NCBI GenBank assembly: GCA_040881685.1
Contig: JBBECS010000016.1
Location: 1-64,000, forward strand
DNA: 64,000 nt
From: Acidimicrobiia bacterium
GTDB lineage: Bacteria; Actinomycetota; Acidimicrobiia; IMCC26256; PALSA-555
Direction of reading: 5' to 3'
Below are positions 24,093-33,177 of the stretch, piece after piece. Under the pieces are notes generated by a model. It saw only the letters and a program-made list of their open reading frames with translations. It had not been told where the DNA came from and made no database searches. The translations under genes were made by a program, and so were the position numbers. How positions within the stretch are numbered: position 1 is the stretch's first letter; each line of letters opens with the position of its first letter.

Positions 24093-24723
24093 CGTCGGTA
24101 GGGCGCTGGCCGAGCCGGTGGAGCAGACCGTCGCCGCACGCACGCTGCAGGAGCGGTCCGACACCTACACCGAAGAGGTCCGGCGCCTGCTCGATGCCAC
24201 GTATGCCGTCATGCGTCGGACCGGCAGCGTCGACCCGCGGGTGAGCGACATCGTCGCGGAGGCAGGCCTGTCGAACCAGGCGTTCTATCGCCACTTCCGC
24301 GGCAAAGACGAGCTCCTGCTCGCGGTGCTCGACGACGGGCAGCGCCGGCTCGTGTCCTACCTCGAGGCCCGCCTTGGTCGCGTCGATCCAGGCGCGCCGC
24401 GCGTGCGCGCGTGGATCGAAGGTGTGCTGGAGCAGGCACGCAACCGGGACGCGGCAGCGAACACCCGACCGTTCATGGTGAACAGCGCGCGTCTCGCGGA
24501 TCAGTTTCCGGATGACACCTCCCGTTCGCGCGAACAGATGATGGCGCCGCTGCGTGCCGCGATTGCCGACGCCGGCGGAGATCCGGTGCGCGATGCCGAC
24601 GCGATCTACCACCTCGCCATGGGACAAGCCGGTGACGCCATCGCCCGCGGGCAGCTCCCGACGAAGGCCGTGGTCGGCCATCTCGTGCAGTTCGCACTGC
24701 GAGGCATCGGAGGGACTCGATGA
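24076..24723 (+). CDS. TetR-family transcriptional regulator
   Basis: 215 residues from GTG. The helix-turn-helix is VSDIVAEAGLSNQAFYRHFRGKDELLLAV, here shortened to its key parts SDIVAEAGLSNQAFYRHF, a clear TetR signature; the C-terminal ligand domain is specific to the subfamily. The GTG at 24076 is chosen because a -35/-10 pair with correct spacing ends 7 bases before it; a TTG at 24040 would be inside the -35 box, and a GTG at 24118 is possible. Its stop overlaps the oxidoreductase gamma gene (ATGA), so regulator and enzyme are one operon. The ligand is probably an acyl-CoA of the pathway. Confidence 0.9.
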   Translation: MQNIIPVGRALAEPVEQTVAARTLQERSDTYTEEVRRLLDATYAVMRRTGSVDPRVSDIVAEAGLSNQAFYRHFRGKDELLLAVLDDGQRRLVSYLEARLGRVDPGAPRVRAWIEGVLEQARNRDAAANTRPFMVNSARLADQFPDDTSRSREQMMAPLRAAIADAGGDPVRDADAIYHLAMGQAGDAIARGQLPTKAVVGHLVQFALRGIGGTR

Positions 24724-25304
24724 GCGAGCGCGAGCTGATGGTGACGGGGATGGGCGGGCAAGGGGTGCAGCTGGCCGCGCAGGTCATCGCGCAAGGCGCG
24801 ACGATCGAAGGTCGCAACGTGCAGCTGTTCGGCGTGTACGGCGGCATGATGCGCGGCGGCAACACCGACGCCAGCGTCGTCGTCGGCGATGGCCCGATTC
24901 AGGCACCTCCCGTGCTCTCGCACACGTGGTCGGCGATTGGCATGCACGACAAGTTCTGGGCCCAGATCGGCCCGAAGGTGCGCGACGGCGGGTTGGTGCT
25001 CGTGAACGATGCAACCTTCGCGACCGAGCTCGACGAGGCACGCTTGCAGGTGTTGCGCGTTCCTGCCACCGACATCGCTACGACGCTCGGAAGCGAGCTC
25101 GGCGGCTCTCTGGTGATGGTCGGCGCGTACCTGGCCACCACCGGGCTCGTTGGGCTCGACGCGGCGATCGAGGGCATGCGCGAATCGATCCCGTCGTACC
25201 GAACACAGCACATCGCGGCCAACGAGACCGCGCTGCGCGCGGGATACGACGCGGTCGACCACGGCATGGTGCCGGCATGGTCCAACGAGGGGGTTCCGGC
25301 TTGA
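24720..25304 (+). CDS. 2-oxoacid:ferredoxin oxidoreductase, gamma subunit
   Basis: 194 residues. MVTGMGGQGVQLAAQVIAQG and the block YGGMMRGGNTDASVVV are typical of the gamma domain of pyruvate, 2-ketoisovalerate and 2-oxoglutarate ferredoxin oxidoreductases. The complex converts a 2-oxoacid and CoA to acyl-CoA, CO2 and reduced ferredoxin. The gene order here is gamma, delta, alpha, beta, as in four-subunit POR/VOR enzymes. The start overlaps the TetR stop and the stop overlaps the ferredoxin start. Substrate is not determined; the nearby Liv-type transporter and acyl-CoA enzymes make a branched-chain oxoacid a reasonable guess. Confidence 0.92.
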   Translation: MSERELMVTGMGGQGVQLAAQVIAQGATIEGRNVQLFGVYGGMMRGGNTDASVVVGDGPIQAPPVLSHTWSAIGMHDKFWAQIGPKVRDGGLVLVNDATFATELDEARLQVLRVPATDIATTLGSELGGSLVMVGAYLATTGLVGLDAAIEGMRESIPSYRTQHIAANETALRAGYDAVDHGMVPAWSNEGVPA

Positions 25305-25558
25305 GCACCACAACGATCAAGAGCCGCGGCACGATCACGATCGACACCGAGACGTGCAAGGGCTGCGAGCTGTGCATCACCGCGTGTCCGCCCCGCGTGC
25401 TCACGATGACGCCCAGTGCCGTGAACGGTCTCGGATACCACTACCCGCAGTTGCACCCCGGGTGCACCGGCTGCGCCGCCTGCCTGTTCGTGTGCCCCGA
25501 CTTCTGCTTCGAGGTCTTCCGCTACGACGAGCCCGTCCTCACCGAGGTCGCACAATGA
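25301..25558 (+). CDS. 2[4Fe-4S] ferredoxin-like delta subunit of the 2-oxoacid oxidoreductase
   Basis: 85 residues, with two ferredoxin motifs, CKGCELCITACP and CTGCAACLFVCPD, for two [4Fe-4S] clusters that conduct electrons from the thiamine site to external ferredoxin. The TTG start overlaps the gamma stop (TTGA) and has GAGGGGG 7 bases upstream. A longer open frame upstream runs through the gamma gene in a different frame and is rejected. The stop overlaps the alpha start (ATGA). Confidence 0.93.
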   Translation: MSTTTIKSRGTITIDTETCKGCELCITACPPRVLTMTPSAVNGLGYHYPQLHPGCTGCAACLFVCPDFCFEVFRYDEPVLTEVAQ

Positions 25559-26739
25559 GCGTTTTGGCGTCGAAGAACCCCGATATGCGGGGTCTATCGA
25601 CGCCAAAACCCGATCTTCTCCCCCGGCGCGGGCTGATGGAGGGGTCGGAGGCGATCGCGTTGGCGTCGATCGCGGCGGGGTGCCGGTTCTTCGCGGGGTA
25701 CCCGATGACGCCGTTCACGGAGGTGCTCGAGCACTTCGCCAAGTACCTGCCCGACGTGGGCGGTGCGTGCATCAACGCCGAGAGCGAGCTCGAGGCGGTC
25801 GGCATGGCGTGGGGGGCACTGTCCACCGGCGCGCGTGCCGCGACGGGCTCCACCGGACAGGGTCTGTCGCTCATGCAGGAGTCATTCTCCGAGATCACGC
25901 TCGCGGAGCTCCCGCTCGTGATCTTCAACATGGCGCGCGGTCAGCAGGACTACTTCCAGGCCACGCGGGGTGGCGGCCACGGCGACTACCGACACATCGT
26001 CCTCGCGCCGATTGACATCACCGAGGCCGTCGAGCTCACCCAGCTCGCGTTCCATCTCGCGGATACCTGGCGCAACCCGGTGCTCGTCTACGGCGACTAC
26101 CTCACCGCGCACACACGCGAGTCGGTCACGGTCGAGCCGATCGACTTCGGCCCTCTACCAGAGAAGCAGTGGGCGCTCGACGGCTCACTCACCGGAACGA
26201 ACCGCTCGCGGCTGGTGTCGCCGCTCGGCTTCGGCAAGCACGGCCGCCTCAGCCCAGGCATCGAGGCGCACCTGCGCACCATCGCCGCCAAGCACCAAGA
26301 GATGGAGGCCGCTGAGGTCCGCGTCGAGTCGGCGTTCACCGACGACGCCGAGACCGTGGTGGTCGCGTTCGGCACGCCGGCCAAGTTCGTGCGCTACGTG
26401 GTGCAGCAGTTGCGCGCCGACGGCGAACGCGTCGGCTACGTGCGCCCGATCTCGCTGTGGCCATTCCCGTACGCCGCCGTCGCCGACGCAGCCGCGGACG
26501 TACGCACGGTGGCGGTGTTCGAGCTGTGCGCCGGGCAGATGATCGACGACGTGCGCCTCGGTGTGCTCGGCGCCGCGCCCGTCGTCGGCATCGGCGGAAT
26601 CTCCACCGACGGCTCGGGGTTCGGCGTCGGCCCGCTGCTCGATGCGGAGCTCATCCGCGACCGCATCCTCGCGGTACACCGTGGCGGCCCCGACGCGCAG
26701 CTCCCTCCCCTACCCGACAACGAGAGGACCCAGGGATGA
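25555..26739 (+). CDS. 2-oxoacid:ferredoxin oxidoreductase, alpha subunit
   Basis: 394 residues. MEGSEAIALASIAAGCRFFAGYPMTPFTE is the usual N-terminal block (only its key part GCRFFAGYPMTP is needed for recognition), followed by the ATGSTGQGLSLM and QDYFQATRGGGHGDYR segments of the pyrimidine/thiamine-binding half and a C-terminal domain with VVVAFGTPAKFVRYVV. The first 27 residues form an unusual extension encoded by a large palindrome. The start at 25555 is favoured by the 4-base overlap with the ferredoxin gene; an internal ATG at 25636 would give the family-typical length. The complex is cytoplasmic. Confidence 0.92.
   Translation: MSVLASKNPDMRGLSTPKPDLLPRRGLMEGSEAIALASIAAGCRFFAGYPMTPFTEVLEHFAKYLPDVGGACINAESELEAVGMAWGALSTGARAATGSTGQGLSLMQESFSEITLAELPLVIFNMARGQQDYFQATRGGGHGDYRHIVLAPIDITEAVELTQLAFHLADTWRNPVLVYGDYLTAHTRESVTVEPIDFGPLPEKQWALDGSLTGTNRSRLVSPLGFGKHGRLSPGIEAHLRTIAAKHQEMEAAEVRVESAFTDDAETVVVAFGTPAKFVRYVVQQLRADGERVGYVRPISLWPFPYAAVADAAADVRTVAVFELCAGQMIDDVRLGVLGAAPVVGIGGISTDGSGFGVGPLLDAELIRDRILAVHRGGPDAQLPPLPDNERTQG
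25561..25609 (+). repeat. 49-bp palindrome inside the start of the alpha-subunit gene
   Basis: Perfect 13-base arms GTTTTGGCGTCGA (25561-25573) and TCGACGCCAAAAC (25597-25609) enclose a smaller stem ACCCC/GGGGT (25577-25581 and 25589-25593). It begins 3 bases after the start codon and is read in frame, encoding part of a non-conserved N-terminal extension. In mRNA it would form a very stable hairpin at the translation start. It may be an inserted palindromic element, comparable in style to Rickettsia palindromic elements, or a translation control structure. Confidence 0.8.
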
Positions 26740-26770
26740 GGCACAGAGTGCCTGCGGAGCAAGCGAAGCA

Positions 26771-27667
26771 ATGGAGATGAGCACGCCCATCGCCTTGGGA
26801 CCGGTGCTCGACACGACCGTCGCGCCCACCGCAGCACGCAAGGTCGGCGATCTCAAGCCCGACCTGCTGCTGACGCAGGAGCACAACATGTGCCCCGGCT
26901 GTGGCGAGCCGCTCGTGCTGCGGTCGTTCCTCGAGTCACTCGGCGAGCTCGGCGTTGCGCAACAGTCCATCGCCGTCCTCGGCATCGGCTGCTACACGAG
27001 CTTCGCGGGCTCGATGGACGTCGACCTCGTGCAAGCGCTACACGGCCGAGCTCCCTCGGTCGCGACCGGTGTGAAGCGGATGCTCCCCGACTCGATCGTT
27101 TTCACGCTCCAGGGCGACGGCGACATGGTCAACGAGGGGCTTCAAGAGGTACTGCACACGGCAGCACGCGGCGAGAACGTGACGTGCATCCTCTTGAACA
27201 ACGGCGTGTTCGGCGAGACGGGCGGTCACATGACCGCCACGACCGTGCTGGGACAACGCACCAAGAACTCGCTCGACGGACGAGACGCCGAGTACCACGG
27301 CTACCCGATCCTCATCGGCGACCTCTTGGCTCGGCTCGAGGGCGCGGCATACGTGGCACGCGGGTCGGTGCACAACGCCGGCGCGGTTGCACGCACCAAG
27401 AAGATGCTCAAGCGCGCGTTCGAGATCCAGCGCGACGGTGGCGGCTTCACCTTCGTCGAGGTGCTCACGATGTGCCCGACGGGCTGGTTCATCCCGACCG
27501 GCGAAGGTCCCGACTACATGCACGAGACGCTGGGCGAGGTGCACGTGATGGGCGAGCTCAAGGTCGACGGCCGCATCAAGACGACCGAGGAGCTCCATGA
27601 GGAGAACACCAAGCGCCAGCAAGAGATCGAGGCGCGCCTCGCGGCGGGTTGGGTGGACGAGGGATGA
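26771..27667 (+). CDS. 2-oxoacid:ferredoxin oxidoreductase, beta subunit
   Basis: 298 residues. The Fe-S/thiamine N-terminal motif HNMCPGCGEPLVLRSF, the TPP motif QGDGDMVNEGLQEV with its Asn in LLNNGVFGETGGHMTATT, and the C-terminal VEVLTMCPTGW identify the thiamine-pyrophosphate-binding subunit. The GxTGGQ-type motif reads GETGGH, a variant of the family. The ATG at 26771 is chosen; a second ATG two codons on is equally possible. It is separated from the alpha gene by a 31-base spacer holding an AGGCAC-AGA-GTGCCT hairpin. Confidence 0.92.
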   Translation: MEMSTPIALGPVLDTTVAPTAARKVGDLKPDLLLTQEHNMCPGCGEPLVLRSFLESLGELGVAQQSIAVLGIGCYTSFAGSMDVDLVQALHGRAPSVATGVKRMLPDSIVFTLQGDGDMVNEGLQEVLHTAARGENVTCILLNNGVFGETGGHMTATTVLGQRTKNSLDGRDAEYHGYPILIGDLLARLEGAAYVARGSVHNAGAVARTKKMLKRAFEIQRDGGGFTFVEVLTMCPTGWFIPTGEGPDYMHETLGEVHVMGELKVDGRIKTTEELHEENTKRQQEIEARLAAGWVDEG

Positions 27668-27820
27668 TGGCCGCGCGGCGCCCGTAGGGCGCTCGCCAGC
27701 GAGTGGAGCCGGCGGCTCGGCCGACCGGCGGAGCAGGAGTCGGCGCTTGACGCCGACGACCAATGGAGGCGAACGGCCGCGGGCCGGGCATCCCGGCCCG
27801 CCGAGAGCGAGCGAGACACG
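27668..27820 (+). other. hairpin-rich spacer between oxidoreductase and acyl-CoA dehydrogenase
   Basis: This 153-base gap holds no gene. It contains three perfect hairpins: GCGCCC-GTA-GGGCGC, GTCGGCG-CTTGA-CGCCGAC, and a 9-bp stem CGGGCCGGG/CCCGGCCCG at 27780-27800 with loop CAT. Between them run purine-rich units of the GCGGAGC/GCGAGTGGAGC kind, also present in two other spacers. The last hairpin could attenuate transcription into the dehydrogenase. Confidence 0.6.
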
Positions 27821-28987
27821 GTGAACTTCGAGTATCCGGCGGACGCTGAGGCGTTCCGTGCCGAGCTGCGGGCATGGCTCGACGCCAACTTCACCGACGA
27901 GTACCGCTCAATGAAGTCGGTCATCGGGTGCAAACCCGAGGACCCGGATCTCGCCAAGAACCGGGAGTGGAACGGCAAGCTCGCCGATGCGCGCTACACC
28001 GCGATCGCCTGGCCCGAGGAGTACGGCGGGCGTGGCGCCGGGATCATGGACCAAGTCGTCTACGCCGAGGAGATGCACCGCGCGGGCGCACCGTCCACGG
28101 TGAACCTCATCGGCTTGTCCAACATCGCGCCGGCGATCATGGAGTACGGCACCGACGACCAGCGCTCAACGTTGCTCCCGCGCATGCTGCGCGGTGACGA
28201 CATCTGGTGCCAGGGGTTCTCCGAACCGGACGCGGGCTCCGACCTCGCCGGCCTGAAGGCGAGTGCGGTGCGAGATGGTGACTCCTTCGTCGTCAACGGC
28301 CAGAAGACATGGAACACGCTCGGGCAGATCTCGAATTGGTGCGAGCTCCTCGTGCGCACCGATCCCGATGCCGCGAAGCACAAGGGCATCACGTGCCTGC
28401 TGGTGGACATGACGCTTCCCGGCATCGAGGTGCGGCCGCTCACCACGATGACCGGGGATTCCGAGTTCAACGAGATCTTCTTCACCGATGTTCGGGTGCC
28501 GGAGACTGCGTTGCTCGGGGCCGAGAACGAAGGGTGGCGCGTGGCGATCACGACGCTGATCCACGAGCGGGGCGGGGTGGCAGCGCTTCATCTGGGTCTG
28601 CGGGCGCAGATCCGGTCGTTGCTCGACCTCGCCAAGGCCACGCCGCTGGGTAACGGTCGCGTCGCGGTCGACGACCCGGCACTGCGCCAGCGCCTCGCGC
28701 GCGTCTACCTCGAGGGTGAGCTGCTCAAGCTGCTCTCGGAGCGGGCGCTCTCAGGTGCGCTGCACGGGCGCGAGCTCGGGCCCGAGAGCAGCCTGGCCAA
28801 GCTCGTGTGGAGCGAGACGGCTCAGCACGTCGGTGAAGTGGCCGGCGCGGTGCTCGGGCCTGATGCGAACTCAGGATCGTGGGGGCGGGACCGGGTCTCG
28901 ATGCGGTCACACACCATCGCCGGTGGGACCACGCAGGTGAACAAGAACATCATCGCTCAGCGGGTGCTGGGGCTTCCCCGCGCGTGA
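27821..28987 (+). CDS. acyl-CoA dehydrogenase
   Basis: 388 residues. Key segments are WPEEYGGRGAG, QGFSEPDAGSDLAGLKAS, the NGQKTWNT segment, FNEIFFTDVRVPE and the C-terminal TIAGGTTQVNKNIIAQRVLG. It oxidises a short- or branched-chain acyl-CoA and would act directly on the acyl-CoA released by the ferredoxin oxidoreductase upstream. That logic resembles branched-chain amino acid catabolism, as isovaleryl- or isobutyryl-CoA dehydrogenase follows oxoacid oxidation, but the substrate is not proved. The GTG start lacks a clear ribosome-binding site. The last 38 bases overlap the end of the convergent AftD-like gene. Confidence 0.93.
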   Translation: MNFEYPADAEAFRAELRAWLDANFTDEYRSMKSVIGCKPEDPDLAKNREWNGKLADARYTAIAWPEEYGGRGAGIMDQVVYAEEMHRAGAPSTVNLIGLSNIAPAIMEYGTDDQRSTLLPRMLRGDDIWCQGFSEPDAGSDLAGLKASAVRDGDSFVVNGQKTWNTLGQISNWCELLVRTDPDAAKHKGITCLLVDMTLPGIEVRPLTTMTGDSEFNEIFFTDVRVPETALLGAENEGWRVAITTLIHERGGVAALHLGLRAQIRSLLDLAKATPLGNGRVAVDDPALRQRLARVYLEGELLKLLSERALSGALHGRELGPESSLAKLVWSETAQHVGEVAGAVLGPDANSGSWGRDRVSMRSHTIAGGTTQVNKNIIAQRVLGLPRA

Positions 28988-31900
28988 GCGCGTAGCTGCA
29001 CACGACGTCGGCACCCAGCAGCAGCACCGCGACCCACCCGAGCTCCGGCGCGCTCGCCGCCTTCGACAGCAACAATGCGGCCGGTGCGCCCGCGACCAGG
29101 AGAACACGTCCGCCGCGTACGCGCATCGCCAGCAGCGTGCCCGCACCGACCAGGAGGCCGATCCAGGGACGCGAGACCACGGCTGCGGCGGCACCGGTCA
29201 GCACGGCCGCACCAACTGCGGTTCGGGGCGAGAGCGACGAGGCTCCGAATGTGAACGGTGACGTGAGGGTTGCCGTGTCTTCCACACCGAGCGCCGCGCC
29301 CGCGCGTCGGCGCGTGCGCCAGAGCAGCACGAGGCAACCGAGGATCGCGATGACGGACACGGCCATCCCGATCCAGACGAGGCGTTGCGGCTTCCAGCGC
29401 AGGTGGATGACGAGCGTGCCCGGCTCACTCGGATCGACCGTCCACCCGTTCGCGTACCCGTTCACGAGACGCGGCTTGCCGAGCGAAGTGCCGTCGGCGA
29501 GCTCGGCCTCCCAACCGTCGTTGAGGCTCTGTCCGAGCACGAGCCAGAACGGCTTGCCGTCGGTGCGCACGCGCACGTCGACGTTCGTCATCCCCGAGTC
29601 GACAACGTGGACTCGCGTGCCTGACGAGGACGGTCGGGCTCCGACGCGAGCCGTCGGATCGGGCGCGGGCCCACCGCCCGGTGACGACGCCAGCAGTAGT
29701 CGGTCGATGTCGATCCCGGTGTCGAGCCCTGCCTGCGATCGGATGACGTGGCTGCCGCGATCCAGGTCGAGCGCCGGGCCGCACGGCTCGATCGTGAAGC
29801 CCGTGCGCGCGTCGGCTGCGTCCCCCTCGAGCTGGACGGGGACGGCTTCGCCGTCGATCTCGACCAGGTCGGCACGGCACGTGCGGTCGAGATCGCCCGA
29901 TCCGACCGTTGGCGTCACGCCCGGCAGCAGCACGTTCATCGAGACGGGCGCGGTCACCGTCGACCCTGGGTTGTCGCCGACGTGGGTGACCGGGCGGACG
30001 GCCTCGACCACGATCTGAAAGTCCGTTCCGGTGACCGCAGGGAAGCGGACCACGCCTGAATGAGAGGCTCCCTCATCGGGGCTGTCCCCCACCGCTGGAA
30101 CGTTCAGCGGCGACGACGTCACCCCATCCACGACGAGCTGGAGGCGCGTCGGTACCGAGTGACGGCCGTCGTGCAACACATCGAAACCGAGCTGATCGAT
30201 CGTGACCGCCTCGGGAACCGCGATCTCCACATACTGACCCTCTTGCTCACCGAGCGCGGCAGTCCAGCGAGTCTCCGGATCGTTGTCGAACGCCAACGAC
30301 GCCCGCGAGTCCACGTCTCCGTGCAAGTGCCCGGAGGACCTGATCTCGACCCCGGGCGCCGCGGTGCCGAGCAACGCGTCGACGAGGTCATCGCGTGCAT
30401 CCGGATTCACCCGCGCCGTGCCCGCGATCGAGAACCCCCTTTGCTCCGGAAGCTGGATGCGCCGGACGAGTGTGAGCTCCGCGTCCTCACGACCAGCCCT
30501 GGTCGACTCGTAACGCTGGCGCGACAGCACGAACACAACTCGGTGGTCTGTGCTCTCGCGGCCTGCTCGGTCGAGCAGCGTGACCGGTGGGCGGATGATC
30601 TCCTCGACGCGCACGTCGCCGAGGTAGATCTCGGCGAACCCGACTGGATCCGCACCCGCGGTCGGCTCGAGGAGCTCGACTTCGAACTTCCGAATGGTGC
30701 GCTCCGGGAACGTCACGATCTGCCCGTTCGGCGCGCGCGACGACTCGTCGAGGTTGACGGTCACGGGCGCGCCGCGGTCGAAGTGCAGCCGCACTCGTGT
30801 GAGCCACCGACCGTTCGGCAGGTCGAGGGGCTGCACGAGTCGCACCTGATCGGTCCGCACCGGATCGTGCGGTCGAAGCACGATGCTCTGTCCCGCGACG
30901 TCCTCGCCACCCGCCGCACGCCACGCGGTACGCGTGTCGCCGTCGAATGCGTGCACGGGCCGATCCTCGGGGAGGTACACGCCGGTGAAGCCGTAGCCGG
31001 TGGCGTCCACACGGCCGCCGCGCTGCTCGGCCACGGTTCGCTCGGCGTCGGAGTTCCCGGAGACCGGTTCGAGCCGATAGTCGCTGATGTCGTCTCGCAA
31101 CGAGGTCTGGCCGGCGCGCTCGGTCATCCCGGTCTCGTCACGCAGCGTGTCCCACCGACGGGCCCGGCGGCGATTCGAGTCGGTCACCACGAGGTCGGCT
31201 CCTTGGCGGAGCGCGTCCCGGAGCTCGGCGTCACCGAGCGAAGCCGCGTAGAGCACCAGCTCGTCGCCTTCGAGCAGCCCGGCTGCGGCGGCGTCGACGA
31301 GGCCGTCGCCACTGCCGGCCACGATCACGGGGTGCCGCGTCGACGCGGTACCGACGAGTCCGGGCACATCGTCCACCGGAATGAGGGCGACTTCAGGCGG
31401 ATGGTCGGATCCGGATGAGACCAGCTCGAGCTCGTCGAACATCTCGAGGGAAGGTGACGCACGATTCGGGTCCCCGGGCCCGAATCCCTTCGGCTCCCCC
31501 AACCCGGGGGCGAGCGGGTCCGTGAGCAGCGCCCACAACACCCGCGGTCGCGGCGTCTCGAAGCGCTCGTACTCCAGGTCGGAGCGCACCAACAGCGTGC
31601 CGGATCGGAAGAAGCGTGCGATGCGCGCCAACGACTGCGGCTCGAACGTGCCCTCCTGCATGCGACGGTCGAGTGCCGCGAGGAGGTCGACCCCGGCCGG
31701 CGACCCGTGCGGTGGCAGCTCGCGGGCAACCCAGGCGCGATCGGTCAGCCCCGGCGTGATCGGGTCCACGGTGTCGCCCCAGCGGTACGCAGCGAACAAC
31801 GACCCCGGTAGCTCGAGTACCCGCGTCCGGGCGTCCGCGCCTCCGAGCGCATCGGTCGCGTCGGCCCAGTAACCGGGGATGTCTTCGGCCCGGTCGAGAT

Positions 31901-33170
31901 GCTCCGAGAGAGATCCGTGTTGCCACACCGGGGCGAAGCCCACGATCACGCACAGCGTCACGACGCCGGCGGCGAGCATCTCGAGTCGGCACCGCGTCGA
32001 GAGCGCCGAGATCGCGGCGGCGAGCAGACCGGCGACCCCGAGCACGATGATCGGCACGACCCGAGGGGTGTTGCGCAGCGCAAGGCCGAAGGCCGAGCTC
32101 TCGGCCGCATCCTTGAAGAGCGCGCCCACCGGGCTGGGATGGTCGTACGGCCAAGTCCCGACGCCGACGATCACGCCCACGACGACGAGCGCCGCGAAGT
32201 ACGCGCGATACCGCCATCGCAGGGCCGCCGCGCCGACGAGGGCAAGCCCGGGAATCGCGTACGTGGCAACCGAGAGCCACGGGTCGTCGGCGAAGGCGGC
32301 CGACTGGTCGAGCCATCGGCCGAGCCGGTCGCTGCCGGACAGGAACCAGTTGCCGAGCCCGCGGAGCAGGTCGGCAGGGTTCGAAGCGCTCGCGACCATC
32401 TCCAGGTTCTCGGTCACGTCGAGGATCGGGATGCCGTATCGAGACTGGGTGACGAGCCCGGTTGCCCACCAGACCGACACCCCCATCGTGAGCACCCCGA
32501 TGCGCCCGGCCGCGGCCAGTGCCACGCGTGGCGTCGTGCGCGCGTCGAGCACCGCGAAGACAAGCCAGAGAACCGGCGCGATCCCGACCAGCATCAACGA
32601 CGGCGCGCTCGTGCTCCCCGCCGCGAGCACGACCAACGCGAAAAGCGCGGGGTCGCGCCAACCACCCCGTTTCAACGCGCGGACGGTTAGTCCGACCAGC
32701 CATGGAAGCGCAGCCCACGGAAGCAGCAACACCGAGAGCCGCGCCGTGAACGCGAGCTGGTACGGACTGAGCATGTAGACCAGCGCGGCCGCGATCGCGC
32801 CGACGCGTCGGGTGCCGAGCATCGTGAGGAGCCAGAGCACACCGAGTCCCGCCGCGAACGAGAGGGTCCCCCACCACAGGCGCTGCGCCACCCAGTCGGG
32901 CACGCCGACCTGCTCCATCGCCCAGTAATAAGGACCCATCGGGAATAGGAACCCGACGTTCTGGTGCGGCACCGTGCCCGTGCCGAAGTGCGGGTCCCAG
33001 AGGTACGGAGCGCGCGACAGCATCCGCCCGGGTTCGAGATACAGGAAGTGCTTCGTGTCGGCGCTGATCCTGCCGGGAGACGACAGCAGGAACGGCACGT
33101 ACGCGAGCAGCCCGAGACCGAGGATCTCGAGTCGACGGCCGCGCGCGCGTACCCCAGTCGTGCCGTTCAT
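28950..33170 (-). CDS. AftD-like alpha-(1->3)-arabinofuranosyltransferase (first paralog)
   Basis: 1406 residues. A polytopic GT-C-type N-terminal half (about 10-12 membrane helices) carries the conserved first-loop segment ISADTKHFLYLEPGRMLSRA with the likely catalytic Asp. A long extracytoplasmic half has discoidin/carbohydrate-binding-like repeats (for example VTIDQLGFDVLHDGRHSVPT), and the C-terminus has further membrane helices. In mycobacteria AftD adds branch arabinose residues to arabinogalactan from decaprenyl-phosphoarabinose. Whether this lineage makes arabinan is unknown. The ATG is set by a TAGCGT box 7 bases upstream. Its 3' end overlaps the acyl-CoA dehydrogenase by 38 bases. 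A second copy lies at 54137-58555. Confidence 0.88.
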   Translation of the reverse strand: MNGTTGVRARGRRLEILGLGLLAYVPFLLSSPGRISADTKHFLYLEPGRMLSRAPYLWDPHFGTGTVPHQNVGFLFPMGPYYWAMEQVGVPDWVAQRLWWGTLSFAAGLGVLWLLTMLGTRRVGAIAAALVYMLSPYQLAFTARLSVLLLPWAALPWLVGLTVRALKRGGWRDPALFALVVLAAGSTSAPSLMLVGIAPVLWLVFAVLDARTTPRVALAAAGRIGVLTMGVSVWWATGLVTQSRYGIPILDVTENLEMVASASNPADLLRGLGNWFLSGSDRLGRWLDQSAAFADDPWLSVATYAIPGLALVGAAALRWRYRAYFAALVVVGVIVGVGTWPYDHPSPVGALFKDAAESSAFGLALRNTPRVVPIIVLGVAGLLAAAISALSTRCRLEMLAAGVVTLCVIVGFAPVWQHGSLSEHLDRAEDIPGYWADATDALGGADARTRVLELPGSLFAAYRWGDTVDPITPGLTDRAWVARELPPHGSPAGVDLLAALDRRMQEGTFEPQSLARIARFFRSGTLLVRSDLEYERFETPRPRVLWALLTDPLAPGLGEPKGFGPGDPNRASPSLEMFDELELVSSGSDHPPEVALIPVDDVPGLVGTASTRHPVIVAGSGDGLVDAAAAGLLEGDELVLYAASLGDAELRDALRQGADLVVTDSNRRRARRWDTLRDETGMTERAGQTSLRDDISDYRLEPVSGNSDAERTVAEQRGGRVDATGYGFTGVYLPEDRPVHAFDGDTRTAWRAAGGEDVAGQSIVLRPHDPVRTDQVRLVQPLDLPNGRWLTRVRLHFDRGAPVTVNLDESSRAPNGQIVTFPERTIRKFEVELLEPTAGADPVGFAEIYLGDVRVEEIIRPPVTLLDRAGRESTDHRVVFVLSRQRYESTRAGREDAELTLVRRIQLPEQRGFSIAGTARVNPDARDDLVDALLGTAAPGVEIRSSGHLHGDVDSRASLAFDNDPETRWTAALGEQEGQYVEIAVPEAVTIDQLGFDVLHDGRHSVPTRLQLVVDGVTSSPLNVPAVGDSPDEGASHSGVVRFPAVTGTDFQIVVEAVRPVTHVGDNPGSTVTAPVSMNVLLPGVTPTVGSGDLDRTCRADLVEIDGEAVPVQLEGDAADARTGFTIEPCGPALDLDRGSHVIRSQAGLDTGIDIDRLLLASSPGGGPAPDPTARVGARPSSSGTRVHVVDSGMTNVDVRVRTDGKPFWLVLGQSLNDGWEAELADGTSLGKPRLVNGYANGWTVDPSEPGTLVIHLRWKPQRLVWIGMAVSVIAILGCLVLLWRTRRRAGAALGVEDTATLTSPFTFGASSLSPRTAVGAAVLTGAAAAVVSRPWIGLLVGAGTLLAMRVRGGRVLLVAGAPAALLLSKAASAPELGWVAVLLLGADVVCSYALTRGEAPAPAER

Positions 33171-33177
33171 CCGGCCC

